Positions 1 through 8,560 of a stretch of DNA of 8,560 bases are shown in pieces. The notes under the pieces were generated by a model that saw only the letters and a list, made by a program, of their open reading frames with translations, had not been told where the DNA came from and made no database searches. The translations under genes and the position numbers were made by a program. Location of the stretch: positions 1 to 8,560 of the forward strand of contig DATJVP010000110.1 of the NCBI GenBank assembly GCA_035581425.1, written 5' to 3'. The DNA is from DASZHJ01 sp035581425 (lineage in GTDB: Bacteria; Pseudomonadota; Alphaproteobacteria; ATCC43930; CGMCC-115725). The stretch's first letter is position 1. The number at the start of each line of letters is the position of its first letter.

Positions 1-4128
<4,128 letters not shown>

Positions 4129-4147
4129 CCTGCCGAGCTATCGAGAC

Positions 4148-4177
4148 CCGCAGGCCGGCCTTAACGCCGGCCTGCGG
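4148..4177. terminator. Hairpin between convergent rpoC and katG
   Basis: A perfect 12-bp GC-rich inverted repeat, CCGCAGGCCGGC (4148-4159) and GCCGGCCTGCGG (4166-4177), encloses a 6-nt loop. It lies 19 bp after the rpoC stop and 20 bp beyond the katG stop on the other strand. The position and symmetry fit a bidirectional terminator for convergent genes. The U-tract is poor: only three T's within CGTTTCGGG on the + strand and no T-run on the - strand. It may therefore act as a weak intrinsic terminator, a 3'-end stabilising stem, or together with Rho. Confidence 0.7.
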
Positions 4178-4197
4178 CGTTTCGGGCCCCGCCCAAT

Positions 4198-6369
<2,172 letters not shown>

Positions 6370-6373
6370 ATGA

Positions 6374-6378
6374 CCTCC
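6374..6378 (-). promoter_or_regulatory. Ribosome binding site of katG
   Basis: On the minus strand GGAGG is followed by TCAT and then the ATG at 6369. The 4-nt spacer is on the short side, but the match to the anti-Shine-Dalgarno sequence is strong. It supports starting katG at 6369 rather than at the upstream in-frame codons reaching 6510. Confidence 0.8.
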
Positions 6379-6411
6379 GATTGTGGCTGTGCGTCGCTCG
6401 TCTCCGAGATA

Positions 6412-6442
6412 TCTATATTGATCTTGTTTAGAATAATTCCAA
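6412..6442 (-). promoter_or_regulatory. Candidate katG promoter
   Basis: On the minus strand TTGGAA (6442-6437) could be a -35 and TATAGA (6417-6412) a -10, with a 19-nt spacer. AATATA two bases closer gives a 17-nt spacer but a poorer hexamer. The stretch 6409-6446 is 29/38 A or T in otherwise GC-rich DNA, as expected for a promoter. The -35 lies inside the Fur-family-like box at 6428-6442, so a bound repressor would block RNA polymerase. The exact hexamers are uncertain. Confidence 0.4.
6428..6442. promoter_or_regulatory. Fur-family (Irr/PerR-like) operator candidate
   Basis: TTAGAATAATTCCAA is a 7-1-7 near-palindrome with 6 of 7 pairs matching. It fits the B. subtilis PerR box at 11 of 14 fixed positions as I recall that consensus. 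Taken as 6427-6443 it fits the rhizobial Irr iron control element (TTTAGAA, 3 nt, TTCTAAA) at 12 of 14. It lies 59-73 bp upstream of the katG start and overlaps the candidate katG -35. On the + strand it also contains TAGAAT (6429-6434), a possible -10 for the divergent cupin gene, though no good -35 precedes it. Control of both genes by an Irr- or PerR-like iron/peroxide sensor is inference. Confidence 0.5.
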
Positions 6443-6538
6443 GCTAGTGGCAAGCGGTGTTTTGCCGCGCACGGCTGACCCCGCAAGAAGCCGCTCCCGG
6501 CGTCCCCCACATGGAGCTAGGGTCGAAAGCCTATCGAC

Positions 6539-6545
6539 GGAGGAG
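6539..6545 (+). promoter_or_regulatory. Ribosome binding site of the cupin gene
   Basis: GGAGGAG lies 7 nt before the ATG at 6553, an ideal arrangement. The other in-frame candidates, GTG at 6457 and ATG at 6511, have no comparable site, so this element decides the start. Confidence 0.8.
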
Positions 6546-6552
6546 CCTTCGG

Positions 6553-6915
6553 ATGACTGCCTCGCTCTCTCGCGCTCACACGCCAAAAGCCGTCACCACA
6601 CTCGCGGAAGCGCGGATGGCACCGCTCCCGCCGGGGCGGCGCTCATCCGAGCTTTTCACTCATGGATCTCTCGAGGTGCGCTTCTACGCTCCACGCGGTA
6701 GCGACCCGCAAACGCCGCACACGCGCGACGAGGTCTATGTGGTGGTTTCCGGCAAGGGCCAGTTCTTTCGCGACGGCACCCGGACTCCCTTCGGTCCGGG
6801 CGATCTCATCTTCGTCGCGGCGGGTGCCGAGCATCGCTTCGAGAACTTCACGGACGATCTCGAGGTTTGGGTTGCCTTCTACGGACCCGAGGGCGGCGAA
6901 GCGCGAACGTGCTGA
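6553..6915 (+). CDS. Small single-domain cupin protein, substrate unknown
   Basis: This 120-aa protein consists almost wholly of one Cupin_2-type beta-barrel. Cupin motif 1 is PHTRDEVYVVVSG (from residue 55), with His56 and Glu60 as likely metal ligands. Motif 2 is GDLIFVAAGAEHRFEN (83-98), with His94 as the third ligand and the conserved Asn98. The first histidine of the usual HxH pair is replaced by Thr54, so the site would have three protein ligands. The PxG of motif 2 is AxG here. The N-terminal 30 residues have no clear signal peptide or membrane segment, so the protein is probably cytoplasmic. The ATG at 6553 has a strong ribosome binding site. The gene is divergent from katG and may share its control region. 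Such small cupins include sugar-modifying enzymes, dioxygenase-like proteins and ligand-binding stress proteins; the sequence does not decide between them. Confidence 0.85.
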   Translation: MTASLSRAHTPKAVTTLAEARMAPLPPGRRSSELFTHGSLEVRFYAPRGSDPQTPHTRDEVYVVVSGKGQFFRDGTRTPFGPGDLIFVAAGAEHRFENFTDDLEVWVAFYGPEGGEARTC

Positions 6916-7211
6916 CCTCCCCAAAAAGGGCCGGTCTCCGATGCGAAAACCGCCGAACTTCCCTGCGATTCCGGGGCCTTCCATCGTCAATAGCGCTTGA
7001 CCGGGTATAGGGCCGTCATTAGTATCCGCGCACCTTGAAAGAGGGGGGCTGGCGGTAGAAGGCCATCCTAAACGCAGCCCAGTAATCAAGGTCGATGGCA
7101 CAGCGCTGCTGCAAGGTGGCGCAAACTCCGGTGGGATTTTCCCAGAGCGTCGTGGCGGCGGTGCAGTAGGCACCTCGCTCGACGTTGTCGTTTGAACGAG
7201 GTCGCGAAGCG
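6916..7211. other. Intergenic region cupin-rpsL, mostly str-operon leader
   Basis: No convincing gene is seen in these 296 bp. The part before 6997 holds no clear terminator for the cupin gene; only weak short stems are visible. The promoter candidate at 6997-7025 would start transcription near 7032, leaving a leader of about 180 nt before rpsL. The leader has a 6-bp stem candidate (GGGCTG 7046-7051 with CAGCCC 7075-7080) and the 8-bp palindrome CAGCGCTG (7101-7108). Neither matches a leader element I know. An open minus-strand frame ending at 7019 crosses the leader but has no credible start. Confidence 0.5.
6997..7025 (+). promoter_or_regulatory. Candidate promoter of the str operon (rpsL-rpsG-fusA)
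   Basis: TTGACC (6997-7002, 5/6 to the -35 consensus, in the CTTGAC context common in alphaproteobacteria) is followed after exactly 17 nt by TAGTAT (7020-7025, 4/6 to the -10 consensus). It is the best-spaced pair in the cupin-rpsL gap. It would drive rpsL, rpsG and fusA independently of rpoC, which is necessary because the oppositely oriented katG separates them. The start site has not been measured. Confidence 0.6.
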
Positions 7212-7583
7212 ATGCCGACGATCAACCAGCTCATCCGCAACCCGCGGCGTCCGCAGGCCGCGCGCAATAAGGTCCCGGCGCTGCAGTCGAGCCCGCAGAA
7301 GCGCGGCGTCTGCACGCGCGTCTACATCACGACGCCGAAGAAGCCGAACTCGGCGCTGCGCAAGGTCGCGCGCGTGCGGCTCACCAACGGCTTCGAGGTC
7401 ACGAGCTACATCCCCGGCATCGGCCACAATCTGCAGGAGCACTCGGTCGTCATGATCCGAGGCGGTCGCGTGAAGGACCTGCCGGGCGTTCGCTACCACA
7501 TCATCCGCGGCACGCTCGACACGCAGGGCGTGAAGGACCGCCAGCAGCGCCGCTCGAAATACGGCGCCAAGCGGCCGAAGTAA
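7212..7583 (+). CDS. rpsL: 30S ribosomal protein S12
   Basis: S12 is the small-subunit protein at the decoding centre, where it helps check codon-anticodon pairing. The 123-aa product has the usual length and the family blocks KRGVCTRVY, TPKKPNSALRKV, GHNLQEHS and GGRVKDLPGVRYH. Asp89 is at the site that is beta-methylthiolated in many bacteria. Lys43 and Lys88, positions where changes classically give streptomycin resistance, are both wild type. The ATG at 7212 is chosen because MPTINQL is the conserved N-terminus; the GTG at 7185 would add nine non-conserved residues. The ribosome binding site is modest (GAGG at 7198-7201, 10-nt spacer). It is the first gene of the str operon, 15 bp before rpsG. 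Confidence 0.98.
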   Translation: MPTINQLIRNPRRPQAARNKVPALQSSPQKRGVCTRVYITTPKKPNSALRKVARVRLTNGFEVTSYIPGIGHNLQEHSVVMIRGGRVKDLPGVRYHIIRGTLDTQGVKDRQQRRSKYGAKRPK

Positions 7584-7598
7584 GGAGAAGGACGAGCC

Positions 7599-8069
7599 AT
7601 GTCGCGTCGTCGCGCTGCGATCAAACGGGAAGTTCATCCGGACGCCAAGTTCGGTGACACCATCGTGACCAAGTTCATGAACTGCCTCATGTACGAGGGC
7701 AAGAAATCGGTCACCGAAAGCATCGTTTACGGCGCCTTCGAGCGCATCGCCAAGCGCTCGGGTCAAGATCCAATCCGCGTCTTCCACGACGCGCTCACCA
7801 ACGTGCGCCCTGCGGTCGAGGTGCGCTCGCGCCGCGTCGGCGGTGCGACATATCAGGTGCCCGTCGAGGTGCGCCCCGATCGCGGCCAGGCGCTCGCGAT
7901 CCGCTGGCTCATCGGCGCCGCGCGCGACCGCTCCGAGCACACGATGCAGGAGAGGCTTTCGGGGGAACTGCTCGACGCCGCGAACAATCGTGGCTCCGCC
8001 GTCAAGAAGCGGGAAGACACTCATCGCATGGCCGACGCGAACAAGGCCTTCTCTCACTATCGTTGGTAA
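7599..8069 (+). CDS. rpsG: 30S ribosomal protein S7
   Basis: S7 is the primary 16S rRNA-binding protein that nucleates assembly of the 30S head and lies near the E-site tRNA. The 156-aa product has the standard bacterial length. It has a basic N-terminus (MSRRRAAIKR), the conserved FMNCLMYEGKKS region (26-37), the beta-hairpin segment around 70-92 (VEVRSRRVGGATYQVPVEV), and the C-terminal block ending at Trp156. GGAG at 7584-7587 or AAGGA at 7588-7592 can serve as ribosome binding site, and both fall in the 15-bp gap after rpsL, consistent with tight co-transcription. In E. coli S7 represses its operon by binding a much longer rpsL-rpsG spacer; there is no room for such a structure here. Confidence 0.98.
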   Translation: MSRRRAAIKREVHPDAKFGDTIVTKFMNCLMYEGKKSVTESIVYGAFERIAKRSGQDPIRVFHDALTNVRPAVEVRSRRVGGATYQVPVEVRPDRGQALAIRWLIGAARDRSEHTMQERLSGELLDAANNRGSAVKKREDTHRMADANKAFSHYRW

Positions 8070-8099
8070 GGCCGCGCGCCCAGTTCCGGAGCCATCCCC

Positions 8100-8560
<461 letters not shown>

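Noticed and set aside
6370..6510. N-terminal extension of katG to the upstream in-frame start at 6510
   Set aside because: The extension crosses the AT-rich promoter-like region, lacks family similarity, and the start at 6369 has a GGAGG and the conserved N-terminus.
6457..6552. Longer cupin start at GTG 6457 or ATG 6511
   Set aside because: No ribosome binding site at either, Arg-rich non-conserved extension; ATG 6553 has GGAGGAG at ideal spacing.
6643..7173. Minus-strand open frame of 176 codons across the cupin gene and the intergenic region
   Set aside because: Its C-terminal half is antisense to the cupin gene and the N-terminal half is Pro/Ser/Arg-rich without a recognised motif; no clear ribosome binding site.

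Overview
This 8.56 kb window is high-GC chromosomal DNA from an alphaproteobacterium, most likely of the Rhizobiales (Hyphomicrobiales) type. The evidence is the style of the RpoC, S12, S7 and EF-G proteins and a CTTGAC-type -35 element. Taxonomy below class level is inference from remembered sequences.

Layout, left to right: (1) The 3' 98-99% of rpoC (RNA polymerase beta' subunit, + strand) enters from the left edge and ends at 4128. (2) A 69-bp gap between convergent genes holds a 12-bp perfect hairpin (4148-4177) that can serve as terminator for rpoC, and possibly for katG from the other side. (3) katG (catalase-peroxidase, - strand, 4198-6369) is complete, with all active-site residues. 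(4) A 183-bp divergent promoter region (6370-6552) contains an AT-rich island with a near-palindromic Fur-family (Irr/PerR-like) box. (5) A small single-domain cupin gene (+, 6553-6915) follows. (6) A 296-bp intergenic region (6916-7211) contains a good candidate sigma-70-type promoter for the str operon and a long apparent leader. (7) The str operon then begins: rpsL (S12), rpsG (S7) and the first 153 codons of fusA (EF-G), which runs off the right edge.

Functionally, the window is two blocks of core information-processing genes (rpoC and the str operon) separated by a small accessory module for peroxide defence (katG) divergent from a cupin of unknown substrate. The shared intergenic box suggests metal- or peroxide-responsive control of that module. 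The most interesting points are this module placed between rpoC and rpsL, the Fur-family box, the compact rpsL-rpsG junction without room for the E. coli-style S7 control site, and a weak minus-strand ORF tail in the rpsL leader. I do not see a convincing new biological system here; most of the window is conventional.
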